Source: Micropruina sp. (lineage in GTDB: Bacteria > Actinomycetota > Actinomycetes > Propionibacteriales > Propionibacteriaceae). From it: a DNA stretch of 64,000 nt. The stretch lies in assembly GCA_016711205.1 (NCBI GenBank), contig JADJTM010000002.1, positions 372,001 through 436,000 of the forward strand, in the 5' to 3' direction. The notes beneath the pieces were generated by a model, which was given only the letters and a program-made list of their open reading frames with translations, ran no database searches and was not told the origin of the DNA. Made by a program: the position numbers and the translations under genes. Each line of letters begins with the position of its first letter. Positions within the stretch are counted from its first letter, which is position 1. Below, in pieces: positions 63,019 through 64,000 of this stretch.

Positions 63019-64000
63019 CCTCGGCGCGTGCACTGGGCGGCGAGGTGGGCCGCCGGGCGGACCGCGCCGGGGTGTGGTTCAACCCCCAGCCGTGGGTGAT
63101 GCTGGCCGGCACCGCGTCGTATCTGGTGCTGATGCTGCGGCAGATGCCGTGCCTGGCCGGGCGCCCCGGTCTACAAGGCGATGTGCTACAGCGACATCCG
63201 GCCGCTGTTCTACTGCGCGCGGGCTGTCCGAGGGCAGGGTGCCGTTCATCAGCGCCGAGGTCGAATACCCGGTGCTAACGTGCTTTCTGATGGGCTTCTC
63301 GCGCCGCCTCACGATGGCGCTGGGCGGGCAGGTGGGCCCCGACCTGCCGGATTCGGTGATCACCGAGGCGGCCAACATTTTCGTCGGCGTGAACGCGCTG
63401 CTGCTGTTCGGGTTCTTCATGGTGCTGCTGTGGGCGCATCTGCGCCTGTCGCGGCCCTGGGACGCGATGATGATCGCGGTCTCGCCGGCGGTGATCACCA
63501 CCGGCCTGATCAACTGGGACTTCATGGTGGTGGCACTCACCGCACTGGGCGTGCTGGCGTGGGCGCGGAACCGTCCGGTGTGGGCCGGGGTGTGGCTGGG
63601 GCTCGGGGTGGCCGCCAAGCTGTACCCGCTGCTGCTGTTCGTGCCGTTGGCGGTGCTGTGCTTCCGCTCCGGCAGACTGCGGCAGTTCTGGCTGGCGCTG
63701 GCCGGCGGGGTGGCCAGTTGGGTGGCGGTGAACCTGCCGGTCTACGTGCTCAGCCCGTCGGGGTGGCTCTACTTCTGGACCTTCAACGTCGACCGCGGCG
63801 CCGACTGGGGCTCGCTGTGGTACGCGCTCAGCCTGGTCGGGGTGCAGGTCGAGGACGTGTCGCGGGCGCAGAGCGTGTGGATGGTGCTCGGTACGGCGGC
63901 CATCTGTGCGCTGCTGCTGCTGGCGCCGCGGCGTCCGCGCTGGTCGCAGGGTGTGCTGCTGGTGCTGGTGCTGTTCCTGGTGGTGAACAAGGTCTACTCG
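63015..64000 (+). pseudogene. GT87/DUF2029 membrane glycosyltransferase, two frame breaks, cut by window end
   Basis: The Rv0051-like gene begins with GTG overlapping the PBP stop. The opening (NPQPWVMLAGTASYLVLMLR) is in one frame. From about 63163 the sense continues in a second frame (KAMCYSDIRPLFYCA), and from about 63233 in a third (EGRVPFISAEVEYPVLTCFL onward to the end). Several membrane helices (INWDFMVVALTALGVLAWAR, YPLLLFVPLAVLCF) and the acidic motif EVEYPVLT fit polyprenyl-phosphate-mannose-dependent transferases. Each break corresponds to one extra base. The C terminus lies beyond 64000. Breaks may be assembly errors. Confidence 0.75.

Overview
The window is GC-rich chromosomal DNA with GTG starts, ATGA/GTGA gene overlaps and typical actinobacterial gene orders. 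It holds a MurJ-pseudokinase fusion next to an ECF sigma factor and the CCA-adding enzyme, a DUF5318-PBP-GT87 block, a DLW-39-like microprotein and an actinobacterial Tad pilus locus. Together with glpABC, glpFK and dhaLK, this suggests an actinobacterium, possibly of the Propionibacteriaceae; the family is an inference from gene content.

Layout. (1) 1-14004 is a glycerol / glycerol-3-phosphate / dihydroxyacetone region: a GpsA-like dehydrogenase, glpABC on the minus strand, a SorC-family regulator with a DUF4185-like protein, then glpF, glpK, dhaL and dhaK on the plus strand. (2) 14127-22218 is a conserved envelope/RNA block comparable to Rv3907c-Rv3912 of M. tuberculosis: sigma factor plus a short partner, MurJ-pseudokinase, DUF6049 protein and pcnA. 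(3) 22537-34439 is a Tad/Flp pilus operon (SAF/CpaB, CpaE, CpaF, TadB, TadC, Flp pilin, two TadE proteins, LysM-BTAD protein). It is split by an inserted element carrying a tyrosine recombinase, an HTH protein and a zinc-ribbon recombinase-like gene. (4) 34755-40560 holds pdxH, a universal stress protein with an APC permease, a repeat-filled gap, and a GH13 branching-type enzyme. (5) 40858-46997 is a secreted RHS-repeat gene cut into three pieces by two IS3-family elements. Removing each element with one 4-bp target duplication restores an uninterrupted 1080-residue frame, followed by a small PH/GRAM-like gene. (6) 47214-55320 holds a lipoprotein and Ser/Thr kinase pair, M20 and M3 peptidases, a rhodanese, a frameshifted HAD hydrolase and an M50-like membrane protease. 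(7) 55349-64000 holds thrC, a NarL-type two-component system, an LCP protein, a DLW-39-like peptide, tRNA-Ala, DUF5318, a class A PBP and a GT87-like gene running off the end.

Repeats stand out. A dispersed imperfect palindrome with core GGGGACGGTTCCTTT occurs as head-on arrays at two loci. A second family (GATCCCGGCGTTCGCCGGGATGAC) occurs singly and as an array next to about 15 copies of a 16-bp tandem repeat. Four genes carry single-base frame breaks (five breaks in total), which may be real decay or assembly indels.
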